Made by a program: the position numbers and the translations under genes. A stretch of 64,000 nt of DNA from Clostridioides difficile_D (GTDB lineage Bacteria > Bacillota > Clostridia > Peptostreptococcales > Peptostreptococcaceae). Position 1 is the first letter of the stretch, and each line of letters starts with the position of its first letter. The stretch covers positions 496,001 to 560,000 of the forward strand of contig OX244046.1 of the NCBI GenBank assembly GCA_945861085.1, given 5' to 3'. Below, piece after piece: positions 43,391-52,675 of the stretch. The notes under the pieces are model-generated. The model was not told the origin of the DNA, did not search any database, and saw only the letters and a program-made list of their open reading frames with translations.

Positions 43391-46225
43391 TTATTTATTT
43401 AGATATTCATTAATCATATCTATTATATAGGCAATTTCTTCATCTGGTATCGAAATATTAAAATAAGCTTCTGTTGACTTAAAGGCCTCATGTATTAAAT
43501 TATAAAGTTCATAATTTTTACTAATTAACGCAGTAATGTTATTATATGGAAAAGTTGTATTTTTAAAACATCTTTCTATCATAAAAGAGCAATGTAGTAT
43601 ATAACCTAGTTTAAATTTGCTTTTTAAGTCTTCATCTATTAATTCTATTATTGAAAATAAGGATGAATTGACATAGTTGAATAATTTAACAGAGTCCAAA
43701 AGTTCTAAGTTTTGAGACATAAAGTTTATTATTAAGCTGTTATATGATAGATTTGTTTCTTTTATATTGGTAATACTATTGGCATTAAATGTACCTTCTA
43801 TTATTTTGTTTAACATATCTAAACCATATCCATTTAGTAGTTCTTCTATGTGTATAAATGGGGTATTAGCTACATTAAAATCTACACTGCCAACAACTGC
43901 CAAAATTTTAGTATTACTAAATTTGTTTCTATACATTTTAAAACTCTCTATATTATGAGGAACTAAATTAATACTATATTTATTGATACTTTTAAGTGAA
44001 GAATTTATAAAATCTGCTATCTTCATAGCTGAACCATAACCTGTTATACAAGTCGTTATTATAGCATACTCTCTTGACTTTTCAGGATAATTTATTTCTG
44101 TTGAATCAATTGCTGCACGTCCAATATATGGATTTAAAGAACTTAAAGAATTAGCTAATTCATCCAAAGTCATTTCTGGTAGTGTACTTTTTCTTACTGC
44201 TTCTAAAACTATTGGAGTAGACACCATTTCAATTGAACGAGTTTTAATTTTTGTTTTTTCCGAAATAAGTTCTCCAAAAGCTATAAGAGAGCCCATATCT
44301 GTTAAAAGAAGTACACCCTTACCTTCGTCACATTCTTTTACCAATTCTATAGCTTTATCAAGTATAGTACTTACCTTTACATCAAGAGGCATGTCAATTG
44401 CATTACAGTGGTTTGTACCAAGCAATGAATTTGCTACATCACACATACTGCTTGCTGTTGAATTTCCATGAGCAAGTATTATGACCCCTATACTTTCAGA
44501 TTGATTATTTTGTTCAAGATATGTGCTATTTAAGAACATAGATATAAATTTTACCTCATCTTTAGGTAAAGATGTTTGTAAGTCATTTTCAATTATACTT
44601 AAAACTATTTTAGCTATATTTAAATCTTTCTCTAAGAAAATTTTATCATTATATAAATTGTACTTAGGATTATATGTGTCTTGATTTATATTTTCTATAA
44701 GTGCACTTATATGCATTGAAAGAGCAATATAAGTTTGTTTTGTATATTTGTTTCTCGATATTTTTTCAGCCTCTTTTAAAGAATGTTCAACAGCATAGTA
44801 AATCTTTGGATTGATTACTTTAAAAATTTCATTACTTGTATAATCAGAATGAGTTACTGAAGATATTGAAAGTAATTTTGTAGAGTATTTTTCCATGTAA
44901 TTTATAAACATGCTTCTTATATCATTTTCCAGGTAAGGAATCTCTGTAGAATATTTAAACCCATTGTTTTGTACATCTATATTGTATTTAGATAGTTCCT
45001 TTGTATATTCAACCTCTAAGTTGTTACCATTAAATTCATAAAAAAGCATATAATCAAGTTCTGATAATTTATTTAGATTACCACGATTTTCATTCAATTT
45101 TAAAAGACCAGTATAGATGTAATCAGGAACAAGAGACAAATCTATTTCTATATTATCTTTAAGCCCAGTCTTGTAATTTAAAAAGGCTCTTGCACTCATA
45201 AGTTGTATGTCAGATTTAAGTTGACCTATGTTACCAAAACAATCATAAAGGAGTAATGATTTAATTACATCTTTGTGAACTCTTATCGTTGCATTGGTGT
45301 ATTTTGACTCTATAATAAAGAAGTATTTAATAAGAGATAATCTTTCTTTTAAGGACCTATCCTGTAAAGCAGGTAGGTTAATTGTAACAGGTATTCTTCT
45401 TAAAAAAGTCCCAAGTAGGGAAGAATGTATATCTTCTGTTGTGGCACACACAATAAAAACAGTAGCTTTGTGTACAATATCGGATTCTCCTAATCGTCTG
45501 TATATGCCTTTGTCCATCAAAAGAAAAAGCATCTCTTGACCTTCTGGTGGTAATCTGTGTATTTCATCTAAGAATAATATACCTCCATCAGCCTGTGTAA
45601 CTATCCCGAATTTATCTTTATTAGCACCAGTAAAAGAACCTTTAACATAACCAAATAAATTACTTAATAGTAGATTAGCATTTTCTGCATATTCAGCACA
45701 GTTAAATACTACGAATTTACTTTTAGAGGAAAAGACTCCACTTTCTACAGCATATTTATACATTGTTTCTGCAAATGTACTTTTTCCAACACCAGTAGGT
45801 CCTATGAGTAATGTATTAAGACCTTTTGGAGGGTAGAGTATAGCAGATTTAGCTTTTTCTATAGCTAGCTTAAGACTAGAATCATGTCCAAGTAATGTTG
45901 AAAAAATATCTTCTGAGGCATTTTTTCTTGATTTAAATAGTTCATTACAATTGCTTATAGAAAATTCAGATCTGTTTAAAGTACGACCAATTAAATTTTC
46001 AATAACACCAGCATGTAAAAATAAAATGGGTTTGCCAGGTATTTTTATAACTTCTTTCTCATTGTATAGGTTATTTAATTCTTTACTGGTATTACTTCTA
46101 TCAAGAGATGAATGGTTAGCAATTTCTATAGTAGTGAATCCTGCTTTCTCTGATTGAAGGTCTTTTAAAGTTATATTTTCACATAATTTATGTAGTGATA
46201 ATAGAACTTTATCTTTTCTTAGCAT
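43391..46225 (-). CDS. levR: LevR-type sigma54 activator with PRD and PTS domains
   Basis: A 944-residue regulator. An N-terminal helix-turn-helix (about 1-75) precedes an AAA+ sigma54-activator domain (about 110-340) with Walker A GPTGVGKST, the sigma54-contact loop GSFTGA and Walker B GGILFLDE. Next come a PRD, an EIIA-Man-like domain (VIILAHGNSTASSM, LLLTDMGS), a segment resembling an EIIB-like region and a C-terminal PRD. PTS phosphorylation of the histidines tunes activity by sugar supply. It is expected to drive a sigma54-dependent mannose-family PTS operon; the operon at 18 kb is a candidate, though others elsewhere in the genome are possible. AAAGGAG precedes ATG. Confidence 0.9.
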   Translation of the reverse strand: MLRKDKVLLSLHKLCENITLKDLQSEKAGFTTIEIANHSSLDRSNTSKELNNLYNEKEVIKIPGKPILFLHAGVIENLIGRTLNRSEFSISNCNELFKSRKNASEDIFSTLLGHDSSLKLAIEKAKSAILYPPKGLNTLLIGPTGVGKSTFAETMYKYAVESGVFSSKSKFVVFNCAEYAENANLLLSNLFGYVKGSFTGANKDKFGIVTQADGGILFLDEIHRLPPEGQEMLFLLMDKGIYRRLGESDIVHKATVFIVCATTEDIHSSLLGTFLRRIPVTINLPALQDRSLKERLSLIKYFFIIESKYTNATIRVHKDVIKSLLLYDCFGNIGQLKSDIQLMSARAFLNYKTGLKDNIEIDLSLVPDYIYTGLLKLNENRGNLNKLSELDYMLFYEFNGNNLEVEYTKELSKYNIDVQNNGFKYSTEIPYLENDIRSMFINYMEKYSTKLLSISSVTHSDYTSNEIFKVINPKIYYAVEHSLKEAEKISRNKYTKQTYIALSMHISALIENINQDTYNPKYNLYNDKIFLEKDLNIAKIVLSIIENDLQTSLPKDEVKFISMFLNSTYLEQNNQSESIGVIILAHGNSTASSMCDVANSLLGTNHCNAIDMPLDVKVSTILDKAIELVKECDEGKGVLLLTDMGSLIAFGELISEKTKIKTRSIEMVSTPIVLEAVRKSTLPEMTLDELANSLSSLNPYIGRAAIDSTEINYPEKSREYAIITTCITGYGSAMKIADFINSSLKSINKYSINLVPHNIESFKMYRNKFSNTKILAVVGSVDFNVANTPFIHIEELLNGYGLDMLNKIIEGTFNANSITNIKETNLSYNSLIINFMSQNLELLDSVKLFNYVNSSLFSIIELIDEDLKSKFKLGYILHCSFMIERCFKNTTFPYNNITALISKNYELYNLIHEAFKSTEAYFNISIPDEEIAYIIDMINEYLNK

Positions 46226-46817
46226 ATACTGTCTCCTTTCTTTATATTTAAGTTATATTAAATATATTATAATATATCTTCAGTATTAAAATAAGGTTTA
46301 TAGTGGATATTTTGTATTTTACTTTTTAATATGTTGTTTTGTGTAATGTATGGTGTTAAAATAAGAGTTACATTATATTAGATATAGATTTTTATGAATT
46401 TAAGTAGGGTATTATGTTGTTATACAAAGAAATATAAGTTTTTTAATATGTTTCAATATATGTAGTATCATTTATTAATGTATAATTGATATATATTAAG
46501 AGAAATAAAAGTGGATAATAAAGTTGTGTACAGCTTAAATATATACTTTTACACACATTTATAATTATCTTCTATATTGTAAAATAATATTTTGTGTTGT
46601 AAAGATTTAGGTATTAAGTTGCTGTAAAGATTAGAAATCAAAAAACGAGAAATATAGATAATTTTATTAGAATAAAATGCTGTACAATTTAAAAGGTTAT
46701 ATAAATGGTTGAAAGTGTTTGTAAAATATTAATTCAGCCATTTTATGGTGTAAATAACTTTAAAATTTAGTTTTGACAAGCATAAAAAACAAGTTTTTTC
46801 ATAAAATGTAAATATTG
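46226..46817. other. 592-bp gap between divergent levR and exporter genes
   Basis: Very AT-rich. I see no open frame with a ribosome site, no sigma54 signature and no recognisable RNA. It must hold divergent promoters. Confidence 0.35.
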
Positions 46818-46855
46818 GATATTGTTTATTTAAAATAGTTTAAATAAACAATATC
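46818..46855. repeat. Perfect 17-bp inverted repeat before exporter genes
   Basis: GATATTGTTTATTTAAA (46818-46834), loop ATAG, then the exact complement to 46855. It lies 48 bp before the chosen start codon. With no T run it is more likely an operator or a 5' mRNA hairpin than a terminator. Confidence 0.7.
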
Positions 46856-46903
46856 TTGTAATAAAATATGAATAACACTATAAAAGAATGGGAGATATGT
46901 TTT

Positions 46904-47665
46904 GTGGATATAGATAGAATTTTAAACTTTTCCTCAAACGCAGGTAAAGCCATGTTGCAAAGCGGAGGAGAAACTTATAGAGTTGAAGAAACGATAACTA
47001 GAATATGTCAATCTTTTGGAATAGACCATGTAGACGTATTTGCGACTCCGACAGCTGTAATGGCATCTGTGTTTGTAGATGGGAAATTACATTCAGCAAT
47101 TAAAAGAATAAGCTCAAGGAGAGTAGACCTAAACTTGGTTCATGAGGTTAATTCATTATCAAGAGCAATAAGTATAAACAATCTAGATATTGAATTATGT
47201 GAGAAAATTTTAGATGAGATAAGTGAAGATAACTATTACTCAGATTTAATAACAATATTTTTTGCAGGTATTGCAGCAGCGACTTTTTCGATATTATTTG
47301 GAGGAAATATAGAAGAGTTTATAGCTGCATTTACTGTGGGAATTCTGACTAAGTTTGTTACTATGTACTTAAGTAAATCCTCCCTCAATGATTTTTTTGT
47401 AAATGCAATAGGAGCAGTTATTATAGCTTTTTGTTCAATTGTAATTTTGAAGCTCGGATTTATAAAGACACTAGACCATCTAATAGCAGGAGCAATAATG
47501 CTCTTAGTTCCTGGACTCGCTTTGACTAATGCACTAAGAGATTTATTAGATGGACAATTAATTTCTGGTCTTGCAAAATTAGCAGAAGTATTTTTTATAG
47601 GTGTGTCTATAGCAGTAGGAATGTTCTTGGTACTTGGATTGTACTTCAAATTAGGGGGGATATAA
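46904..47665 (+). CDS. ThrE-like threonine/serine exporter, large subunit (DUF1212)
   Basis: A 253-residue protein with the DUF1212 signature at its N-terminus (AGKAMLQSGGETYRVEETI, VFATPTAVMAS) and about five membrane segments in the C-terminal half (GLALTNALRDLLDGQLISG). With the next protein it makes the split form of ThrE, an exporter of threonine and serine. GTG at 46904 is preferred: GGGAG (46890-46894) lies 9 nt upstream, while the ATG at 46868 has no site. It is adjacent to the second subunit with no gap. Confidence 0.87.
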   Translation: MDIDRILNFSSNAGKAMLQSGGETYRVEETITRICQSFGIDHVDVFATPTAVMASVFVDGKLHSAIKRISSRRVDLNLVHEVNSLSRAISINNLDIELCEKILDEISEDNYYSDLITIFFAGIAAATFSILFGGNIEEFIAAFTVGILTKFVTMYLSKSSLNDFFVNAIGAVIIAFCSIVILKLGFIKTLDHLIAGAIMLLVPGLALTNALRDLLDGQLISGLAKLAEVFFIGVSIAVGMFLVLGLYFKLGGI

Positions 47666-48160
47666 ATGCATTTGTTTATAGAAGTAATAGCAGCTTTTTT
47701 TACAGCCTTAAGCTTTGGAGTGCTATTTAATATGAAAGGAAAGAATTTAATACTGTCAGGTATAGGTGGAAGTATAGCTTGGTTTTCATATAAATTTTGC
47801 TTAAATATAGGAGTAACAGAAAATCTATGTTTTTTTATAGCTACAGTTTGTTTTGCAATATATTGTGAGTTATGTGCCAGAATTTATATGACTCCAGCGA
47901 CTACATTAAGTGTTTGTTGTTTGATAATATTAGTACCTGGTTATGGAATATATAATACTATGTACTCTGTATTAACTAATAATTATATTAAAGCAGTAGA
48001 ATATGGTGTGAGTACATTATCATGTGCAAGTTCAATTGCATTAGGATTGGTATTTATAACTACTGTATTTAGAAAAGTCAACTTATATGGAGTGATTACA
48101 AAAATAAAAGAAAATGAAAAATATAAAAAGAGTATAAATAAAATTAAATCGCAAAAATAG
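47666..48160 (+). CDS. ThrE-like exporter, small subunit (DUF3815)
   Basis: A 164-residue membrane protein with about five segments, family DUF3815/ThrE_2. It contains the conserved YCELCARIYMTPATTLSVCCLIILVPG stretch, shown here as YCELCARIYMTP and LIILVPGYG. It follows the large subunit directly, with its ribosome site (GGGGGG) in the end of that gene. Together they equal one full ThrE protein. Confidence 0.86.
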   Translation: MHLFIEVIAAFFTALSFGVLFNMKGKNLILSGIGGSIAWFSYKFCLNIGVTENLCFFIATVCFAIYCELCARIYMTPATTLSVCCLIILVPGYGIYNTMYSVLTNNYIKAVEYGVSTLSCASSIALGLVFITTVFRKVNLYGVITKIKENEKYKKSINKIKSQK

Positions 48161-48208
48161 AAAAAATTGACTTTTAGATAAAAGGATGATAATATAATAA
48201 CATAAAAT

Positions 48209-48248
48209 AGAATAAGAGTATCCAAATTAAAGAAGATATTCTTATTCT
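48209..48248 (+). terminator. Hairpin after exporter operon
   Basis: AGAATAAGAGTATC pairs with GATATTCTTATTCT. The T run is delayed (48259 onward), so termination strength is uncertain. Confidence 0.55.
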
Positions 48249-48269
48249 ATAAACGTAATTTTTTTTATT

Positions 48270-48380
48270 TCAAAAAACTGACAACTTGCATTGCAGGTGT
48301 AAGTTTTAGTACTCAGTTTGCACCAAAAAATTTGTACCAATGTTAGGAACCTTAATTTAAAATTAAAAGGGGGAAGATTT
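48270..48380 (+). promoter_or_regulatory. Structured leader of the gate-domain gene
   Basis: The leader holds a stem GGTGTAA / TTGCACC and, at its end, CCTTAATTT / AAATTAAAAGG, which would pair with sequence running into the ribosome site AAGGGGG. This could be a translational switch. It matches no riboswitch class I recognise. Confidence 0.35.
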
Positions 48381-48384
48381 CAAG

Positions 48385-49563
48385 ATGGAAAAGCTGTCGG
48401 ATAAGAGAAGAGTCAAGGCAGTAAGTATGGAAACCTTCGTATTTATTGTACTATTGGCAGTAGGATTTGGATATGTAGGAAGCATCATGGGTGCAGGAAT
48501 GATGTTTAAAGTAATAATGAGCACAGCGCATGCGCTTTTATTAGACACAGTATTTTTAATAATGGCGATGGCAGTTCTTGCAGGTGCACTTAGTGCATTG
48601 CTTTCAGAATTTGGAGTAATATCTTTAGTTAATAAGATATTTAAGGGTCTTATGAGACCTATATGGGGCTTACCTGGTGCTAGTATAGCAGGAGTAGTTG
48701 CAACATATTTATCTGATAATCCAGCTATTATACCATTTGCTAAAGACAAAACATTTACACAATATTTTAAGAAGTATCAAGTACCTGCTCTATGTAATTT
48801 AGGAACAGCCTTTGGTATGGGACTTATTGTAACAACTTTTATGATAGCTCAAGGTAAAGAATATGTACTACCAGCTATAATAGGTAATGTTGGGGCAATA
48901 ATAGGTAGTATTATTAGTGTTAGAATTATGTTGACTTTTACTAAAAAGTATTATAATTATGACCCTAAAAATGATACTGAAAAGCAAGTAAATGATAAAG
49001 GTGCAAAGATTGAAGAGTTTAGAGAAATAAGAGATGGTAATGTATTCCAAAGAGCATTGGATGCTATACTTGAAGGTGGTAAGTTAGGTGTTGAAATGGG
49101 TATGGCTATAATACCAGGAGTTTTAGTAGTTTGTACATTAGTTATGTTATTAACTTTTGGACCATCTACAGACCCTGCTACAGGTCAAGCTGTTTACACA
49201 GGAGCTGCATATGAAGGTATAAAATTATTACCTGCTATTGGTGATAAAATTAGCTTTATAATAGAGCCATTATTTGGATTCACATCACCAGAAGCAATAG
49301 CATTCCCTGTAACTGCATTAGGTGCTGTTGGAGCAGCAATATCTTTAGTACCAGAATTTATAAAATCAGGTGCTATAACTCCTAATGATATAGCAGTATT
49401 TACAGCAATGGGTATGTGTTGGAGTGGATATCTAAGTACACACATAGGGATGATGGATGCTTTAGAGGCAAGACCATTAGCTGGTAAAGCTATACTTTCA
49501 CATACAATAGGTGGTTTATGTGCAGGTATATGTGCCCACTTTATATTTATGCTTGTTGGATAA
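48385..49563 (+). CDS. Nucleoside-gate domain membrane protein (YjiH-like)
   Basis: A 392-residue membrane protein with about nine hydrophobic segments and two gate-domain regions. Repeated motifs are YLSDNPAIIPFAKDK in the first half and PLFGFTSPEAIAFPVTALGA in the second. Such proteins belong to the nucleoside recognition/gate superfamily (YjiH, spore maturation protein relatives); substrates are poorly known. Single gene, with a strong terminator downstream. Confidence 0.75.
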   Translation: MEKLSDKRRVKAVSMETFVFIVLLAVGFGYVGSIMGAGMMFKVIMSTAHALLLDTVFLIMAMAVLAGALSALLSEFGVISLVNKIFKGLMRPIWGLPGASIAGVVATYLSDNPAIIPFAKDKTFTQYFKKYQVPALCNLGTAFGMGLIVTTFMIAQGKEYVLPAIIGNVGAIIGSIISVRIMLTFTKKYYNYDPKNDTEKQVNDKGAKIEEFREIRDGNVFQRALDAILEGGKLGVEMGMAIIPGVLVVCTLVMLLTFGPSTDPATGQAVYTGAAYEGIKLLPAIGDKISFIIEPLFGFTSPEAIAFPVTALGAVGAAISLVPEFIKSGAITPNDIAVFTAMGMCWSGYLSTHIGMMDALEARPLAGKAILSHTIGGLCAGICAHFIFMLVG

Positions 49564-49664
49564 AAATATTCTACAAATCAAATATTAAGATATTATAATT
49601 TATAAAATTGAATAAAACTAATGATTTAAGTATGTAAAAATTAAATTAGTAATTTAAATATATA

Positions 49665-49716
49665 GAGGTGCTGTTTTGAAATAGAGATTTATTTTCATTT
49701 TAAGACAGCACCTTTT
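49665..49716 (+). terminator. Rho-independent terminator
   Basis: AGGTGCTGTTTTGAAAT pairs with ATTTTAAGACAGCACCT around a 15-nt loop and ends in TTTT. It lies 100 bp after the gate-domain gene. Confidence 0.88.
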
Positions 49717-49826
49717 AGTAATTTAAGTACATTAATTAAATGTATTGATTGAATTTATTATGATAAAATTGTATTATATACAATAGAGCCAATTTAAACA
49801 GTAACAATAAGGAGGAATTGTAGTAA

Positions 49827-51434
49827 ATGAAAAAGGAACGACTACAACATGAAGACTTAAAAGAGTACGATTATGACGAAGATGACTATCTCAGTAGAAG
49901 AGTAATTATTAAGGACTTCATAAAAACTATATTGGTTATGATGGTTGCTACTGGAATATCAGTAGTTTTTGAAAAAGTAGGTTTTAATGAATCTAATATT
50001 ATACTAGTATACATATTAGGTGTACTATTTGCTACAAGCATAACATATGGGTATTTTTTTGGAATACTTTCTTCAGTAATAGGAGTGCTATCATTTAACT
50101 TTTTCTTTACACACCCATTATATACTTTTTTAGCTTATAGAAAAGATTATCCTATGACTTTTTGTATTATGCTTATGGCAGCGATTATAACAAGTACCCT
50201 AACTTCTAGGATAAAAAGAGAAGTAAGACTTTCTCATAAAAGAGAAAAGATGATAAGACTACTTTATGAGAATAACAAAACGTTACTTAAAGCAAAAAAT
50301 AAAAATCAAATTATTGAATTTTGTGGGTCTAATTTAGTAAATATATTAAATAGAACTGTTATAGTTACCATTGCAGATGGTAATAATAATCTAGGTAAGC
50401 CAAGTATTTATATTTGTAATAATGATGGAAGTGAGAATATATTCCATTCAGTATTAGAAAAGGAAGCTATAAAAGAAGCTTTTAGGACAGGTAATCCAGT
50501 TGGAATTGGGACAAAATATTGTAAAAATAGCAGTGCATATTACTTTCCTATAAAAGGGCAAGAATCAAATGTTCTTGGTGTTATAGGTATTGCATGTTTT
50601 AAAATAGATATTATTACAGAAAATGAAAAGATACTATTAGAAGCAGTTTCGACACAGGTTGCGTTGGCAATTGATAGAGAAAATTTATTTGAAAAGAATA
50701 AAAAAGCAAATCTCGAGGCAGAGAGGGAACGTTTAAGAGGAAACTTGCTTAGATCAATTTCTCATGACTTAAGAACTCCACTTACAAGTATATTGGGGTC
50801 ATCTTCAACTATGCTTGAAAATGATGATGTAATAGATAAAGAAACTAGAGTAGAATTATTGAAAAATATATATGAAGATACGAGTTGGTTAACTCATTCT
50901 GTTGAGAATATACTTAGTATGACCAGAATAGATGAAGGAAAATTGGATATTGAAAAACGACCAGAGGTTGTTGATGAAATAATAGCTGAATCCATATTAA
51001 GAGTCAAAAAATTTGCCAATAGCAGAGATATACAAACTAATATTCCAGATGAGATAATAATAGTTCATGTAGATGTATTATTAATAGAGCAAGTTTTAGT
51101 AAACTTAATTGATAATGCTATAAGGCATACACCTAAGAATTCTAATATAGAATTAACTGTAAGAAAAGAATCAAAGCAAGTACTATTTGAAGTTTCAGAT
51201 AATGGAAAAGGAATACCAAATGAAGATATCAATAATATATTTAATAGATTTTATACTAAGAATAAGTCTAGAAATCTTGAAAGAAGAGGTATTGGTCTTG
51301 GATTAGAGATATGTAAATCTATAGTAGAAGCTCATGGTGGAGAAATTGTCGCCTTTAATAATCCTTCTGGAGGAGCTACATTTAGATTTAGTATACCTAT
51401 ATATGAGGAGGAGGCGAAAGACGAGTGGAAATAA
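49827..51434 (+). CDS. KdpD-like sensor kinase lacking the N-terminal KdpD domain
   Basis: A 535-residue kinase. Four membrane helices of the DUF4118 type (about 28-130; LGVLFATSITYGYFFGILSSV, NFFFTHP) are followed by a GAF-like region, a phosphoacceptor His in SISHDLRTPLTSI (about 315) and an ATPase domain (NLIDNAIRHT, DNGKGIP, GIGLGLEI). This matches the C-terminal half of KdpD; the N-terminal nucleotide-binding and Usp domains of full-length KdpD are absent. KdpD senses low potassium or turgor. No kdpFABC genes are in the window. Confidence 0.87.
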   Translation: MKKERLQHEDLKEYDYDEDDYLSRRVIIKDFIKTILVMMVATGISVVFEKVGFNESNIILVYILGVLFATSITYGYFFGILSSVIGVLSFNFFFTHPLYTFLAYRKDYPMTFCIMLMAAIITSTLTSRIKREVRLSHKREKMIRLLYENNKTLLKAKNKNQIIEFCGSNLVNILNRTVIVTIADGNNNLGKPSIYICNNDGSENIFHSVLEKEAIKEAFRTGNPVGIGTKYCKNSSAYYFPIKGQESNVLGVIGIACFKIDIITENEKILLEAVSTQVALAIDRENLFEKNKKANLEAERERLRGNLLRSISHDLRTPLTSILGSSSTMLENDDVIDKETRVELLKNIYEDTSWLTHSVENILSMTRIDEGKLDIEKRPEVVDEIIAESILRVKKFANSRDIQTNIPDEIIIVHVDVLLIEQVLVNLIDNAIRHTPKNSNIELTVRKESKQVLFEVSDNGKGIPNEDINNIFNRFYTKNKSRNLERRGIGLGLEICKSIVEAHGGEIVAFNNPSGGATFRFSIPIYEEEAKDEWK

Positions 51435-52129
51435 AGCCATTAGTTCTAATTGTAGAAGATGATAAACCAATTTGTAAATTTATAAAAGTATCTCTTGAAA
51501 CTCAGAATTATAGGTGTGTAGAGACGGATAATGGAGGAACAGCCATATCGCTTATACATTCTCTTGACCCAGATTTAATAATTTTGGATTTAGGACTGCC
51601 AGATATTGATGGAATTGAGGTAATAGGACGAGTTAGAGCTTGTGCTAAAACTAATAAAATAATTGTTGTTTCAGCAAGGGAACATGAGAGGGATAAAGTT
51701 GAAGCTTTAGATGGAGGAGCAGATGATTATTTGACTAAACCTTTTAGTGTAACAGAGCTTTTAGCTAGGGTACGTGTAGCCCTTAGAAATAAAGTTCAAC
51801 AAGACAATATGAACAATGATGCTCCAAAGTCTTTTGAAGTTAAAAATCTAAAGGTAGATTATGAAAATCATATTGTGTCAATTAATAATGAAGAAATACA
51901 TTTAACTCCAATTGAATATAAGATTATTGAATTGATGTCTAAGTATTCAGGAAGAGTCTTAACTCATAAATTCATAATAGATAAAGTTTGGGGAAATTAC
52001 TACGAAAGTGAAAACCAGTCACTTAGAGTTTTTATGGCAAGCATAAGAAGAAAAATTGAAAAGAATCCTGCTCAACCAGAATATATTTTAACAGAGGTTG
52101 GAGTAGGTTATCGTATGGCAGATGAATAG
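51425..52129 (+). CDS. KdpE-like OmpR-family response regulator
   Basis: A 234-residue regulator with a receiver domain (VEDDKP, LDLGLPD, VSAREHE, TKPFS) and a winged-helix domain (HLTPIEYKIIELMSKYSGRVLTH region, SLRVFMASIRRKIE). The SLRVFM-type recognition helix is characteristic of KdpE. GTG start, overlapping the kinase stop by 10 bp, with GAGGAGGAG upstream. Expected to act on potassium transport or related stress genes elsewhere in the genome. Confidence 0.88.
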   Translation: MEIKPLVLIVEDDKPICKFIKVSLETQNYRCVETDNGGTAISLIHSLDPDLIILDLGLPDIDGIEVIGRVRACAKTNKIIVVSAREHERDKVEALDGGADDYLTKPFSVTELLARVRVALRNKVQQDNMNNDAPKSFEVKNLKVDYENHIVSINNEEIHLTPIEYKIIELMSKYSGRVLTHKFIIDKVWGNYYESENQSLRVFMASIRRKIEKNPAQPEYILTEVGVGYRMADE

Positions 52130-52232
52130 TTACTAAATGAAGATGAATAGTAAGCATATAGAATTATTTATTGTATGAGAAAATATAAGTACTTTAAATC
52201 AAATAGAAATAGTTATGTATATTTTATAATGA

Positions 52233-52351
52233 AGGGGGTGTCTCAAAGTGAACTTTTTAGTTCATGAGGCACTCTCTTTTGTATGAAATAAAATATATTT
52301 TTATTATTTCAACAATGAAAAAGGGGCTTATCTCTATTTTGAGACACCCTC
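52233..52351. terminator. Terminator with competing hairpins
   Basis: GTGTCTCAAAGTGAAC (from 52239) can pair locally with GTTCATGAGGCAC (to 52272; TCTCTTTT follows), forming a terminator for the kinase/regulator pair. The same left arm also complements TTTGAGACACCC (about 52339-52350), so two exclusive folds are possible. Confidence 0.6.
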
Positions 52352-52675
52352 ATCTTGAATCCACATAACTATTTTTCTAAAAGAACGCTAAGCGTTTAAT
52401 TATGGGACTCCATGATTTCTATATCGTCAATGATATATTTTCAGTAAATTTTCTTGTTTAAACTTATATAATTATTGTTAAATATATCATTTATGTGTAT
52501 AATCTCAATTTAATATCTTTTTTTTGATATAAAAAAATTGCTCTTTTTTATCTTTTTATGTTAACCTTTATGCTATTATATAATATATCAAAAGAATAAT
52601 CTGAATAATTTATTATGACTGGAGAAATTTTAAAAGCTTTAAAAATTCAATCTGGATAAAAGGAGATATACATAA
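52352..52675. other. 324-bp gap before the GGDEF/EAL gene
   Basis: AT-rich; nothing recognisable apart from a small AACGCT/AGCGTT dyad near 52386. No c-di-GMP riboswitch is seen. The ribosome site AAAGGAG of the next gene is at about 52660. Confidence 0.35.

Noticed and set aside
46226..46817. A second sigma54 promoter next to the LevR-type gene
   Set aside because: No GG-N10-GC element with flanking consensus was found on either strand by eye.
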